Translations under genes and position numbers: made by a program
The notes under the pieces: model-generated
What the model saw: only the letters and a program-made list of their open reading frames with translations
What the model was told of the DNA's origin: nothing
The model's database searches: none
In this document: positions 1 through 14,200 of the stretch, in pieces
How the letters are laid out: every line of letters begins with the position of its first letter
Numbering within the stretch: the first letter of the stretch is position 1
NCBI GenBank assembly: GCA_938001915.1
Contig: CALLBD010000003.1
Location: 40,969 to 104,968, forward strand
Length of the DNA: 64,000 nt
Reading direction: 5' to 3'
Source: an uncultured Caulobacterales bacterium
Lineage (GTDB): Bacteria > Pseudomonadota > Alphaproteobacteria > Caulobacterales > Maricaulaceae

Positions 1-789
1 AGCTTAGATATATCTCAAAAAAGCGCGCTAGACACCGCCCTCGAAGACTCTCGGATAACCCATATCCTGCATCTCGCAGCGCAGGCCGGCGTGAGATATA
101 GCCTGGAGAACCCACACAGCTATATTCAATCAAACGTCGTTGGACACTTAAATGTCTTAGAGTTTGCCCGTCATAGGAAGGCTATCGAACATCTTGTCTA
201 TGCCAGCAGCTCCTCTGTATATGGTGAGCGCGCGGCCGTCAAAGGATTCACGGAAACTGACCGTGTTCGGCAGCCTGCCTCTCTTTATGCCGCCACGAAA
301 CTAAGCGGCGAGCTATTGTCTGAGAGCTATGCGCGGCTGTATGATATCCCGCAAACAGGGTTGCGGTTTTTCACCGTCTATGGCCCGTGGGGCCGGCCGG
401 ATATGGCCTATTGGATATTCACGCAAAAGATTTTGTCAGGAGATCCTATCACGCTCTTCGCGCCAAACCTTATGCAGCGAGATTTTACCTTTATTGATGA
501 CATTGTTGATGTCCTGCCCAAAATCATAAGCCAGCCCGCGAGTCATCACGACATTTACAATTTGGGAAATTCGGCGCCAAATAAATTGCATGATTTGGTG
601 ACAGCCGTTGAGATGGCCTGCGGAGGAAAAGCTGAGATAATCCTCAAACCGCAACAAGCGGGCGATGTTCAGAAAACATTTGCAGATATTTCTGCCGCGC
701 AAAGTGCCTTTGGGTTTGCGCCCAAAACGGACCTGCAAACCGGTATTGCCAACTTCGTCAAATGGTATCGGGACTGGCATCAGGCTTAA
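1..789 (+). CDS. NAD-dependent epimerase/dehydratase, UDP-glucuronate 4-epimerase-like (5' truncated by window edge)
   Basis: Frame 1 is open from base 1 (…THILHLAAQAGVRYSLENPHSYIQSNVVGHLNVLE…), with SSSVYG, YAATK and GLRFFTVYGPWGRPDMA motifs of extended SDR epimerases. The GTG at 91 is internal. Confidence 0.93.
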   Translation, partial: SLDISQKSALDTALEDSRITHILHLAAQAGVRYSLENPHSYIQSNVVGHLNVLEFARHRKAIEHLVYASSSSVYGERAAVKGFTETDRVRQPASLYAATKLSGELLSESYARLYDIPQTGLRFFTVYGPWGRPDMAYWIFTQKILSGDPITLFAPNLMQRDFTFIDDIVDVLPKIISQPASHHDIYNLGNSAPNKLHDLVTAVEMACGGKAEIILKPQQAGDVQKTFADISAAQSAFGFAPKTDLQTGIANFVKWYRDWHQA

Positions 790-858
790 GGCTCAATCAT
801 GAAATGATTGAACCTAAGCTAAGCCACATAGTCCCGATAAGTTACTATTTAAATCAAC

Positions 859-2076
859 TTAAAAATCGTACTGCAGGCGGACAGTGAAGCCATCGACTGT
901 ATCTTCAGTCAATGTGGGGTCTGTAATCGCAGCCGCATAGACATCTTGCAGACCAACGCTTGATCCAACATTTGGCCCAGAAAGCGTCGCGTCTGAATTA
1001 AAATAGTTAAGCTGAATACGTGTTTGCTTGTGCAGCCACCAGTTTACGCCAACTGCGAACGTATCCAAATCACCGCCTTGAATACCTTCATCTGTTAGGT
1101 CGAGCGTGTCATAGCGGGCATTAATGGACAATGCACCCCAGCCGCCTTTTGTGACGGGGTTGTCCACGGTGACCCGTTTGAACTTACCTGTTGAGTAATT
1201 TCTCTTTCCGCCAAAGACATAACCGCCGCCGATTGACCACCCTGAGAAACTCGGATCTTCACTGCACACAGTTGACCCTTCGGCGCAATTTGCATTCACA
1301 ACTGTATATTCACCAATGGCCCAAGCAGAGCCGAATAGGCCGGCTAGCTCACCGCCGAAAAATGTATCGCTGTCTGCGACACGGCCTGTTGAAATGATAC
1401 GGCCTGTACTTGCGACGTAAGGACGTTGGCGATAGCGCAGGTCAGCCGCATCATTTTGCTCGCGATAACGGAAAGACGCGCCCGTGTGAATGATACCACC
1501 AGAGACATCAAATTTGTAAACGGCTCGGCCCGCAACAGCAATGCCTTCATTCCCGTCATTATTTTCAATCTCTTCTAAGTTCTCACCAAATACGCCAAGT
1601 TGAATTTGGTAATTATCGGCTTTTGTGGAGACTTCGAAACCAAGGCGGCGGTCCAGTTGGAACGCGTCTGTAAAAGCGGCACGTTCAATCAAATCTTCAT
1701 CCAATGACGAATTTAATTCTTGAAGGGAATTTTGTGTCTTAAATTGACCTGCTTTGAATGTGATAGGGCTACCCTGTGGTTTCCAAGACAAATAGGCGTC
1801 TTCTAGATTCACATCTCCATCCTGACCGAAAGTCGTTTCGAGTTTATATTTGAGGTTTTTCCCAAATTGACCACTGCCTTTCAGGCGCGCACGTCGAAGC
1901 GACGTCGCACTGACGTCAAAATCTGTGTTCTCCGAGCTAGCCGAAGCGTAATCAATGTTCAAACGCCCACCAAGTTTCACTGTAAAATCATCCTGCGCGA
2001 ATGCGGATGGTGTTGCCAGCATAGAAAATGCCAAGGCCGAACTCGCTAAAGTGGCTTTTTTGAAAAACGTCATCAC
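859..2076 (-). CDS. OprO/OprP-family phosphate-selective-like porin
   Basis: Signal peptide (…SAFAQ/DD), VKLGGRLNIDYA, RRARLKGSGQFGKNLKYKLETTFG, C-terminal aromatic VRLQYDF. Confidence 0.88.
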   Translation of the reverse strand: MMTFFKKATLASSALAFSMLATPSAFAQDDFTVKLGGRLNIDYASASSENTDFDVSATSLRRARLKGSGQFGKNLKYKLETTFGQDGDVNLEDAYLSWKPQGSPITFKAGQFKTQNSLQELNSSLDEDLIERAAFTDAFQLDRRLGFEVSTKADNYQIQLGVFGENLEEIENNDGNEGIAVAGRAVYKFDVSGGIIHTGASFRYREQNDAADLRYRQRPYVASTGRIISTGRVADSDTFFGGELAGLFGSAWAIGEYTVVNANCAEGSTVCSEDPSFSGWSIGGGYVFGGKRNYSTGKFKRVTVDNPVTKGGWGALSINARYDTLDLTDEGIQGGDLDTFAVGVNWWLHKQTRIQLNYFNSDATLSGPNVGSSVGLQDVYAAAITDPTLTEDTVDGFTVRLQYDF

Positions 2077-2236
2077 TTACCTCATTATTTGACGTTGCGT
2101 ATATGAGCAGTGATTCCACCGCCCCCCTAATCTGGCGCGGCTATGCCCACGAGAGATGACAAACACATATAATTTTTGTGACGGTTCAGTATATTTTTTA
2201 TGACGCTTTTACGACGCCTGGGCAGCGTTAAAAGAA

Positions 2237-2263
2237 AAAGCCCCCGACCAAGTCGAGGGCTTT
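2237..2263 (-). terminator. Rho-independent terminator of the 5726-aa gene
   Basis: Minus strand AAAGCCCTCGAC-TTG-GTCGGGGGCTTT followed by a TTTTTCTTTT-like tract, just after the stop at 2274. Confidence 0.8.
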
Positions 2264-2273
2264 AGAGTTTGGC

Positions 2274-5200
2274 CTAGAATTTCCCAACAAGGTTGAGATA
2301 CCACCCAATGTCATCTTCTTCTTCGAGCGCGCTGAGATATTCTTCTTCAATGCCGCCCCATGTAACGCCGAAGCCAAGCTTCGCATTATCATTCATATGA
2401 CGATAGATACCTGCCTGACCGCCCAATCGCGTGATGGTCCCTTCACCGATGTCCAAATAGCGGCCCTCGATATGGGCATCCCATTGATGTGTGACATGAT
2501 AGTCAAGGCGCAAAATACCCAAATCAGCATTTGATTTCGTGAAATCTAAGCTCTCACGGTTAGAGGTCACTGAGCCAGAGCGATGAGCATATTTACCGCC
2601 CAACGTCCACTTCGGTGAAATATCATAAGCCGTATCTACAGACAGAATTTCTGACTTCTGACGATAGTTCAGCGTTTCGCCGCCAAATCTCTGGCTCGTC
2701 GGAGACAAGTCTTCGAGATAGGTATATTTCGCGAGCAAGTTGAAACGATCATCCCAGATTGGACGGTAAGCCGCCGCAATAGACCCTTCGGTGAATTCCG
2801 CTTCATTGAAGTCGAGCGGACCTAAGTCGCCATTTTCAGTTTGGCTTGAAACGGCGCGGTTAAACTTACCTTGCAAGCGCAGCTCCTCGCTCGCCTGATA
2901 TTGAGACGTCCAGCGCAATAGCCAAGTTTGGCGCGTATCATTAGTGTCAACATTTTCGTCCTGGCGCCATTCAGCGGCAAAACCAGCCTTGAAGCGCTCG
3001 TCACCAAATCCCGCCGCTAGCGCAATGGCTTCCCGGTCAAGATTATCAATTTTTCCAAGCTCACCCGAGAAACCAAAGTTCCAATTTCCAGGGTTCCAAT
3101 CCACACCATAGGCATGTGTCAGACCATTCAAGCCTCGGTCATTGAACTGCAAGCGTTCTTCACCAAAGACGGATAGCGCATCTGTGTAACGCTTACGCGC
3201 ACCGACGTTGAGCGACCCGAAATTACCCGTGGGTTGCGCCCGAAGCGGCAGATCATAGGCGAGATAATACTCGTCACCATCTTCCTCTTGTCGGCGCAAG
3301 CTTGCCCGAACGCCTAAACCGTCTTCGCCGGTTGAGACTTCGCCGCCGCCAAAGAATGTCTTTGACAATCGCACTTCCGCACCCGCGCCAATTCGGTCCG
3401 TTGTTCGGCTATTATCACCGACGATACCCACTTGGCCAAAGGCATATAATTCGCCGTCTTTGCCCAATTTATGCGATGCACGAACCGCCAAGGCAGCCCC
3501 TTCATTTCCGCGCGCATCATCATTGTAAGACAATCCAGCACTTACATCGATATCTTCATTGACAGCATAGTCGACGCTGGCTTCAGCAAAACTATTTGTG
3601 CCAATCAATTCACTGTCGGAAATATCCGCCCGTGCATTGAGTGTCAGATCTTTGCCAATCGCGAGTTGTAACCCACCGCCAATTTGTTCAACGGATTGAT
3701 TGGTCGCTTCGGAATATCCTGCGAATCCAGCTTCGCGTTTACGCCAATAAAGATAGGCATTGCCGTCATGTTTCGAAACTTCTGCAAAGTTCACAGCCGC
3801 TTCGATAGCATAGGCCGTTGCCGCAACATCATCGACATTGGTCAGTCCACCTCTATCCGCTGCCGCGAAGCTAAAGCCGCCATCAAGTGAGGTAAAGGTT
3901 TCGACACCGACGCCTTCGCTGCGGGCGACTTCACCTTTAATATATGTTCCAGCCGCATATTGTAGCGTCAGGTCCATTTCATACAGGTCAGACTCCAATC
4001 CACCATCATCAGCGTGATTATAAGTCGCGCCAAGTTTGACATGATCACCGAACCAACGTTTGGCACGAACACCATATATGGCACCATTATCATTTGCGCC
4101 AAAGACCGGCGTGAACTCATAATCTGCGACGAGGACTTGGGCATTACCAGACTGACTTCCGTCTCTGAATAGACGTCCGTCATCACCTGTGCTTCCAAGT
4201 GGGCGCGTTAAGATGACACGACCTTGGATAAAGTCGAGATCATAATCCGTCCCATATTGTAAGCGGCGGCTTTCGATTACCAGACCCGACACGCTATCAC
4301 GCGTTTCAACACGCAGCTGTTCGGAGCCAATCGAAATATCGCCGTGGCGGAGATAATAGACAGAGCCGCCCGTACCGCGCAGTTCATCGCGCGCCTGACG
4401 TGATCCGCCTTCGGCTACAAATGCTGTCACTTCCGTGCGGGCATCCCCAAGCGTCGTGAAGGCATTTTCATCCCAATGAAGTTTGGCACCATATAATGTG
4501 CGGTTCACCCGCGCGAATTCCGTGTCATTGAAATTCGTCTGGTAATTCCCCCAAAGCGCATAGTCATCGTCACGCTGAATACGGGCATAGATACGGCCAG
4601 ATGTCGGCGCATCTTGTTCAATGACCGAATTATCACCGTATGTCGGGTAATAGCGATCAGGGTCCAAACGGCGGAGCAATTGATTCAGATCCTTATCATC
4701 CAATGTTGAGACGAGATCGCCTAAGCCCGCTTCGCCCGTATCGGCGGTAGCCGTAACGGTCCAACGGTCATTTAAACGCGAGCGAACATAGAAGGCGACG
4801 CGGCCTTCTTCAAAAGTCTCATCAGATCCAATCCGCTCACCGATAGTGGCTTCAACCTGAGCCACATAGAATGTGTCTTTGGATTTAACCTCAACCGAGC
4901 GAACCAACTTCTGAGACCCTGCTTCTATAGTAATAGATTGCTGACCCGCTGGCAGAAGCTGCTCGGCGACAAAGCGTCCATCCGCGTCCACGCGAACACG
5001 TTCACCCATAACCACGGCGGCTTCGCCCGGTACATTTCGGCCATAAACCTTCACCGATCCACCGCGCACACGCACATTGGATGTCTCAAGCGTATTCTGA
5101 CCAAAGGTACCAGATGCGCGCTCTAGCCATTCGGCGCGCGTGAGATCAAAATCAGCGTCACCAATATATAGGACTTTGGGCGCGGTTTGATCAAAAGCGC

Positions 5201-8200
5201 CATCAGCCGCATTTGCCCGCAGCACATATTGTAGCTCGTAAGGCAGTCCCTCTGGGAGCGTCATGGTGGCCACATTACCCGTCACTGGCATAGTGAATAG
5301 GGGCTCACCGCGCGCTGAGCGCCTTGCATCAAAGACTCGAATTTCAAGCTTATCGGCAAAGGCGACATAATTAGAGTAGGTCGCAGCCTTGAGCACACGT
5401 TGTCCCTCTTCAGAGACAATATCCATATGCGCATTCAGACGTTTCACAGGATCAAGATTATCCCCCTGCGTTTCAATCTCCATCGCATCGACATAGGCGG
5501 AGGTAGAGTTCCCCCAGCCTAACCAGCGCTGCAAACGGCCTGGCGCAGGACTTTGGTCAACCTCATTTTTGCGATCACGACGGCCTAAAATAGAGGCGCT
5601 ATTGTGACGTGTATCAGACTCCAAAGCTTCATCCGCATGTTCCCCGTCATTGTTCAGACCATTGCGTAGGCCGGCATTGCGGTTCCATCTGCGGTCTTCA
5701 GCGCGATCAGGAATTTCATCGCGTGTAATTGGCAAGACATCACCGGTTGCATTGACACCAAAGACTTGTCGGTCTGTTCCATTGCGGCGACCATTATCTT
5801 TAATGTCTTCATCCGAGATAATCGATCCAAACATCTCACCGGCGATACCGCCCTCGTGAGAATAGGTCCCATAAGGCCTTTTATGATGGTCTGAAACCTG
5901 ACCGCAGTCGCTACAGTCTGTTCCCGTCCACAGCGCTTCCATTGCAATATCATCAAGCGTGTCAGGGCTAAGCTCGCGGACAACATCTAATGCGATTTGC
6001 AGACGTGCCTGCGCGGCGTCAACGCTCATGCCATCATCTGCATGAAAGACTAACACAGCCCGTTCGGCAGATTGATTCTGCGCCAAGAAACTTTGCAGTT
6101 CTGCGACTTTTGTCACAGCAATACCCGTACCATCGAGATTAAAGTCACTCATTCTGAAATCGACACGTAATTTTGTCCGGAAACCTGCACCGAAGTTTAG
6201 TTTCACAAATTTACCGCGCGTCGCACGAACAACCCGAGGGTTTTCCGTTGTAGGGGCATATCCCAAAGGTAACGTCCGCGTATCTGCCTTCAGTAAGAAG
6301 TTCGATCCATTCTCGGAGTCCGCAATGACGGCACAGGGAATGTGATAGCGGCCATATTCATCCGTTGTGATAATATCGCCGTTGACGCTCACGAGACGCA
6401 CGCCAGGCAAGCCCGGTTCACCATCGTCAGGATAGCCATTTACATTCACATCATCATAGACGCGGCCAATGACAGGCGTACAATCGAAACTTGGTTCTGG
6501 GATATAATCCACGGTTGCCGTCGCGATATCTGAGCGTGAGCCATCTTCCGTATTTTCAGCAAAAGCTTGGTTCTCATGTGCGCCAAATGTCACATTAGGA
6601 CCTGCGAGCAAGTTCAATGTCACCGTTACGGTTTCATTTGGCTGCAACGCATCCAGAGGCGCAGTTTCGCCTTGATTAAGTGACCAGCTGAGAACGCCGC
6701 GGCTGCGAACATTTGGTTCAAGCTCGACGGTCTCCGCACCGTTAGTGACGGCACTGGAACCAGGCACATAAGCAAACCCTTCTGGCAGGCGGTCCACAAT
6801 ATCAACGCCGCTCAAGGTCGTGGCGCTCTCATTTGTTACAGAGATTGTATAGAGAACGGGGTCGCCGATTTGCACGGTGCGCGGGTTCGCTGTTTTTGTA
6901 ACCCGCAGGAAGCTGGCATCAGAAATTGGTGCTAGGCTTACCACAGCGGAGTCGGTTGCATCTACAGCACCCGTATTCAGCGGTCCAACCGCAGATACGA
7001 CAGCCGTATTGGTAAATTCGCCTGCACTATCCGTAATAACGGCCACGTCTAATCTCATGGTGAAGGCTTCACCTGGCTCTAGCGTACCCTCACCATCACT
7101 CAGGCTCAGGCTATTAAAGCCATCAAAATTTAGAGCCGGCAGACCCGTGAAGGCCTCTGGAGCGGAGACAAGTTCGATGTTCTGAACCGAGACGCTCTGG
7201 TCGCCAAAGGCTGTCGACAAATCATCAGACAGAATAATGTCTGTAATCGAAGTTTGTCCTGTATTCTCAACCGTGAACTCATAGGTCACGAGCTCGCGCC
7301 CATCGTCCAAGCGCTCAACCTCGCCAATAGCTCTTTTCGTAAGACCCACATTTGGAACGCCGCAAGATTGCAGAGGAATATTATTCAGGAAAACAGAAGG
7401 GTCACCGGCCTCAATGTCAAAGGACAGATAGAAAGGTGAGTTTGTCTCTTCAGTGAAGTCAGCGATGACGCCGCTACTGCCAACCTCGGAGGCCCCAAGT
7501 ATGGCAGGGTTATCCGTGCGCGTTGACACATCCAATGGGTCAGTTGCAGCCAAGCGGGTTGTCGAGGGCTCAGCCCCGTCAGGGTATGTTGGCGTTACAG
7601 TGTAGAGACCCGGTTCCGTTACATAGAACTGGAAGAACCCATCTGTTCCGTCATGAACAATATTAATATTATTCGTCAGACCGGTGGCGCTATTCGTCCC
7701 GGCTGGACCTGTAACGCTAATACTGCCGCCCGGAATTATCGCGCCGTTCTCTTCACAATAGAAATAACCGGTTGGGTCATAATCCTCAGAGTCAGGGATA
7801 CCATCGCCGTCACGATCTTCCGCTGCGCTTTCGAAATTATCAGGCGCGCCATCCCCATCTGTATCAATGAGTGAGAGCGGAGCTGGGTTTACATCACCAG
7901 GTGTGTCAGGCGTGACAACCGGATCATTCGATGGAAGCGGTGTCGATAGTTGATTGGTTTGTCCGTAAGCTGTGTTCCCTTGCGCAGGGCCGCCATTTGT
8001 AATGTCGAGACGCGCTGTAAGTTGCACAGTGCCATTTTCGCCAACAGCAAGGCTATCTGTTCCGCTTAACAGTTCAATCAAGCTCACGCCGTCATATTCT
8101 GTGTCTACGGTCAGGTCAGCCGACTCGGCCACAGGCGTTCCAAATAGGGACGCAGGGGCAAAAGCTTCGGCCAAGTCATCTTCGAGCGTGACATTGGTCA

Positions 8201-11200
8201 GTGTGACATTACCGATATTTTCCAAACCTATTTCATATTGGACCTCATAAATTGGACCAAAGAGCTGGCGACTGGATACGGTGGTTTTTGTGATCTCTAA
8301 GCGCGGTTCAACATTGGCTTCAACCGTCTCAGAGACTTCTGGAGATGTGAAGGAGCTGCCGTCAAAGCTAGTCGACGCAGTGGCCAAGTTCGTGACTTGT
8401 CCGGCATCCACATCCGCCTGCGTAACCGCATATTCGGCTGTACAGGTCACGCTCGCGCCCGGTTGGATCCCGCCCGCTGGAAGCGCAGGACAGGTGACAG
8501 AGGCAATCTTATCATCGGAAATCGCGATAGGCTCAGTCAACGTTACATTACCCGCGTTGGTAACAACATAATCATATGTCAAAATATCACCGGGAATCAT
8601 GAAGCTTGCCGTTGTTGCAGTTTTCACAACCGTAAGCGCAGGGGCAGATTCGGCAGGTAAGGTAACCGTATCACTCGGCGAGCTTACAGTTTCACCGTTC
8701 AATTCAGCGCTGGCACTTGCAATATTTGTGACCCCACCCGCATCAATGTCGGCTTGAAGCACGATATATTGCGCAGAACATGTCAGGCTCGCTCCGGGGA
8801 TCAATCCCTGCGCAGGTATGGCCGGACAAATGACATCTGCAATTTTATCATCACTTACGCTTACGGGTGCGGTGAACGTTACATTCCCCGTATTGGTAAT
8901 GAGGTAGCTGTAAACCACCGTCTCACCCGCTGTCGCGATAGACGTATTGTCTGACGATTTTTCTATTGAAAGAGCAGGCAACTGGCTTCCCGAAATCTCA
9001 ACGCTATCTGTATCAGACGTGATGTCTCCACTGGTCGCGGAGGCGATATTTGTCACCCCACCCGCATCAATATCAGCTTGCGTCACCGTGTAAGTCGCTG
9101 AACAGGTCAAAGTTGCACCTGGAACCAGTCCTGGGTTGGCAGGACAGATCACATTGGCAATCTTATCATCAGACACTGTGATTGGGTCTGTCAGCGTAAA
9201 GTTACTCGTGTTGCGCAAGATATAATCGTAGGACAGGACATCACCCACGGCAGTGAAGCCGCTGGACTGTGCCACTTTATCAATCTCGATACCCTCTGAA
9301 CGATCCGCGTCGACTGTGACTGTCTCGTCAGGAGACGTGGTTGTGCCGTCTGTCGCAAAGGCAGTATTGGTCACAGTTCCCGCATCAATATCAGCTTGGG
9401 TAATTGTATCTGTCCCCGTACAAGTTAGGCTCGCAGCTGGACGTAATCCACCAGTCGGAAGCGGCGGGCACATCACATTCGGGATACGAGAATCTGTTAC
9501 AGATACAGGGTTTGTTACTGTCGTATTGCCAGAGTTTGTAACAACAAATTCATAATCGAGCGTATCACCAACAGCCGCGTAGCTTGCCGTCAGCGCTGTC
9601 TTCAGCAGCGTTAATTCTGGCGCCTGGCCGGCATTGATTGTCACCGCATCTGGCGGAGATGTTGTTGTAGGGTTTTCTGCAAAAGCGTTATTCGTAACCT
9701 CGCCTGCATCAATGTCTGCCTGGGTGACCACATAGGTCTCCGTGCACGTTTCGACTTGGCCAGGCGCTAGGTTTCCAGAGAAACAGAGGAAAGTCCCGAT
9801 CTTGTCATCAATGATATTTGTATCACCGGTCAGCGTCAGGTTCCCCGTATTCTCTAGCTCAAATGTATAGCTCAAAACATCACCAACGGCGTCATAGCTC
9901 GTGTCCGCAGATGATTTACGCATCGTCAGAGCTGGCAAGCCATTTGCAGGTATTGTTTCAGAGTCTGGCGTCGAGGTGGTCGTCCCATCAGAGGCAGAAG
10001 CCACATTGGTAACACTGCCGATATCCAAATCAGACTGCGTCACGACATAGGTCGCGGTACACGTCAGCACACCGCCCGGTAGCAGGCCACCACTTGGCAG
10101 AGCTGGGCAATTCACAGACGGAATTAGGTTATCCGTAACAGTGATTGGCGCTGTAATTGTGGTGTTACCATCATTGGTCACAACATATTCATAGGTCGTG
10201 ATGTCGCCCGGACTTTCAAAATTGATATCCGTGGCCGTTTTGACAAATCCAAAAGAAGGCATCTGGTCGGCATTAACCGTCGCGTCATCTTGCGGCGAGC
10301 TAATCGTACCATCGGTTGCGCGCGCGATATTGGTGACGCTACCCGCGTCAATATCGGCTTGGGTCACGGCATAAGTTCCCGTACAGGTCAAGCTCGCAGC
10401 CGGTGGCAAACCACCAGCGGGCAAAGCTGGACAGGTAACAGACGGGATTAGGTCATCTGTGACCGTTATCGCGGTTGTAATTGTTATGTTTCCTGAGTTG
10501 ATGACATCATATGTGTAGCTCAACAAATCACCGGGAGACGCATAAGTGAAATCTGTCGCCGTTTTGACCAGCGTCATTTCTGGCATCTGACTAGCGTTGA
10601 CGGTTTCATCTACCTCTGGCGAAGTAGTCGTTCCATCTGTCGCACTCGCAATGTTGGTTACGGATCCGGCATCGATATCGGCTTGTGTCACGACATATGT
10701 CGCTGCACAGGTCAAGCTCGCACCAGGGACCAATCCGCCCGATGGCGCGACAGGGCACGCAACAGACGCGATTTTGTTATCACTGACAGAAATTGTACCT
10801 GTTAGCGTAACGTTACCGCTATTTGTGACCTCATAGCTGTAATCAATCGTATCGCCGACACTATCGAAATCAGGCGTTGTCGCCGTCTTCACAAGCGTAA
10901 GCTCTGGATTTAGATCGGCAGTCACGCTGCGCACAGCACTGACGGGATCTAATGATCCGACGCTTGGCGTTCCGTCGGCAGAGGCGACATTATCGACCTG
11001 GCCCGCATCAATATCGGCCTGCGTGACCGTGTAAGAACCCGTACACACAAAGCTAGCATTGGGCGCCAAAACATCCGTTGGACAAGACAATGACGGGATA
11101 AGCGGATCATCGACCACAACATTAGAGATGGTAACATTCCCAATATTTGAGACCGTAATTTCATACGCGAGAATATCGCCCGCAGTATCGAAGCTGGTGC

Positions 11201-14200
11201 GCAACGCGGATTTGAAAATATCCAATTCCGGATTCGCTACACCTGTCACCACGGCGGTATCTGACACTGTCGGCACAGGATCACCATTAGGTAAATTCGC
11301 ACCCACGGAAGCCGTATTCATAACGTCGCCTGCATCAATATCAGCTTGCGTCACGACATAGCTGGCTGAACAGACCATAGAGGCAGCAGGGGCCAGCGTT
11401 GCGGTCGGGCAAGTGACAGACGGTACTAAAGCATCGCTGACCACGACATTAGACAGGGTAATCATGCCGGTATTTTCGACGTCAAATTCATAGGTAAGAA
11501 TATCGCCGGGTTCAGAGAAATCGGTGCTAATAGCCCGCTTTTCAAAGCTAAGACCAGGAGCCGCTGAACTGTCGACAACGGCGCTATCCGCTGTTGTAAC
11601 AGACGGAAGTCCGGGCGGCGGCGTAGCCCCTACAGAGGCATTATTGACAACTTCGCCAGCATCAACATCGGCTTGGGAAACAGTATAGCTTGCGGAACAC
11701 ACCATGGTTGCGGCAGGTGCAAGGCTTGTCTGAGGACAGCTAACAGCGGCGATGATATCATCCGTGATAGAGAGATTTGTGAGTGTCACATTCCCTGTAT
11801 TCTCAACATCAAACTCATAGGTGATGACGTCGCCCGCTGAGTTAAAGTCAGCCGTTGTAGCGCGTTTTTCAAATCCTACTGAGGGCGTACGCGTCCCGCC
11901 GACTGTGACGTCGACTGGCGCAGAAACTAATGTGCCGGATTGCGCAAAGGCTTGGTTCATGATTTCGCCTGCATCCATATCGGCCTGCGTAATCGTGTAA
12001 GTTGCGCGGCAAGTTTGAGTCGCGCCTGGAACTAAATTAGCTGTACCACACGTAATTGTGCCGATTTTATCGTCAACAACTTCAATATCGTTCGTAAGGG
12101 TTAGGTTGCCGTCATTCGTCACGGCAAATTCATATTCCACAATATCGCCCGTCGCCGTAAAGTCAGAAAACAGAGCCGTTTTCACGATGGAAAGCGCAGG
12201 ATTTTGGTCAGCCGGAATCGTCTCCGTTGTTTGCGGTGAGGAAATCGGTCCACTTGCCGCAGACGCAATATTTGTTACCTGCCCAGCGTCCAAATCAGCT
12301 TGGGTCACGGTATAATCTGCCGTACAAGTCAGCGCAGCATTTGGCGCAAGGCCGCCAGCCGGAAGTGCGGGGCAATTGACTGGTGAAATCAAATTATCCG
12401 TCACAACAATAGGATCCGTCAAGGTGACATTACCCGTATTGGTGACAACATACTCATAGGTCGTGATATCGCCTGGTAGCTCAAAGTTCACATTTGTCGC
12501 CGTTTTGACGGTTTCCATGGCGGGCTGCTGATCAGCCGCAATGGTTACGCTATCGGTTGGCGGTGTGAACGTGCCACCAGCTGGGGATGCCGTGGCGGTC
12601 GCATTATTGAGAACATTACCCGCATCCAAATCGGCCTGCGTGACAGCGTAATCTGCGGTACAGACAACCGTCTCACCGGGATCGAGATTGGCGTCGCCAT
12701 TTCCAACAGCCGCGACATCGCAAAGAACCGTAGCGATTTTATCATCAGACACAGCCACATCGCTGACAAGAACATTACCCGTATTTACGATGGTATATGT
12801 GTAGCTCAATACATCTCCGACCGCAGCAAAACGTGTATCGGCGGACGCTTTATCCAGCGTTAGTAATGGCATTTGATCGGCTGCAACGGTTTCCGTCGCC
12901 TCGGGCGCAGTCAAAGTGCCGCCCGCTGGCGTACCATCGGCAGACGCAATATTCGTCACAGACCCCGCGTCGAGGTCTGCCTGCGTAACAGCATATTGAC
13001 CCGTACAAACAACTGTCTCACCTGGATCAAGATTTGCATCACCGTTCCCAACGGCCGCGACATTACATGTCACCGCAGGGATTTTATCATCCGAAACAAC
13101 TAGATCTGAAATCAGAACATTGCCCGTGTTTACGACGGTATAGTCATAGGTCAGCATATCACCGACAGCTGTAAAATCGGTCTCATTTGCGGTTTTGACC
13201 AGCGTCATGGACGGTGTTTGCGTCGCCGCAACAATCGCCTCATCCGTTGGAGATGTCGTGGTGCCGTCCGTGGCGGAAGCGATATTTGTAACTTCACCTG
13301 CATCCAAATCAGCTTGGGTGACGCTATAGCTGCCCGTACATGTCAAAGTCGCAGAAGGAGCCAAGCCGCCAGCCGGGAGGGCTGGACAATTTACAGACGC
13401 AATTTTGTCATCCGATACGCTTATCGGATCAAGCAGCGTAACATTACCTGTATTGGTGACGTCATATTCATAGGTCAGCACATCGCCCACGGAGGCGAAA
13501 TCTGTGTCTAATGCGCGTTTCACCATTTCAAGCGCAGGGCTTTGCGTGCCGTCAACCGTGGCGGTATCGCCAGCGGGGGCGAGCGTGCCGCCAGCGGGCG
13601 TACCAGACGCCTGCGCAATATTTGTGATTGAGCCAGCATCTAAATCAGCCTGGGTTACGACATAAGTCGCGGTACAGACCATCGTCTGCGTCGGCATTAA
13701 ACTTGTCACCGGACAGCTGACGGAGGCAATTTTATCATCTGTGACGACGATATTTGTAATTTCAACATTGCCCGTATTTGTAACCAAATATTCGTAATCA
13801 AGCGTATCGCCAAGGGCAGCAAAATCCGTATCGAGCGCAGTTTTAACAAGCGTCATCATAGGGCTTTGCGTGCCGTCCACAGTCGCTGTATCGGTCGGCG
13901 CAGTCAAAGTGCCGCCCGCTGGCGTACCATCGGCAGACGCAATATTCGTCACAGAACCCGCGTTCAAATCGGCTTGGGAAACCGTATAGCTCGCTGAGCA
14001 TGTGGTGGCCGCGCCAGGTGCCAATGTCGTAACGGGGCAGCTGACCGTCGCAATTTTATCATCCGAGACGCTAAGCGCACTAATCGTAACATTGCCGATA
14101 TTTTCTACATCGAATTCATAGGCCAAGACGTCACCGACGGCTGCGAAACCTGTGTCTAGCGCGCGTTTAGCAAGAGACAGCTCAGGCGCTGGCGCATCTG

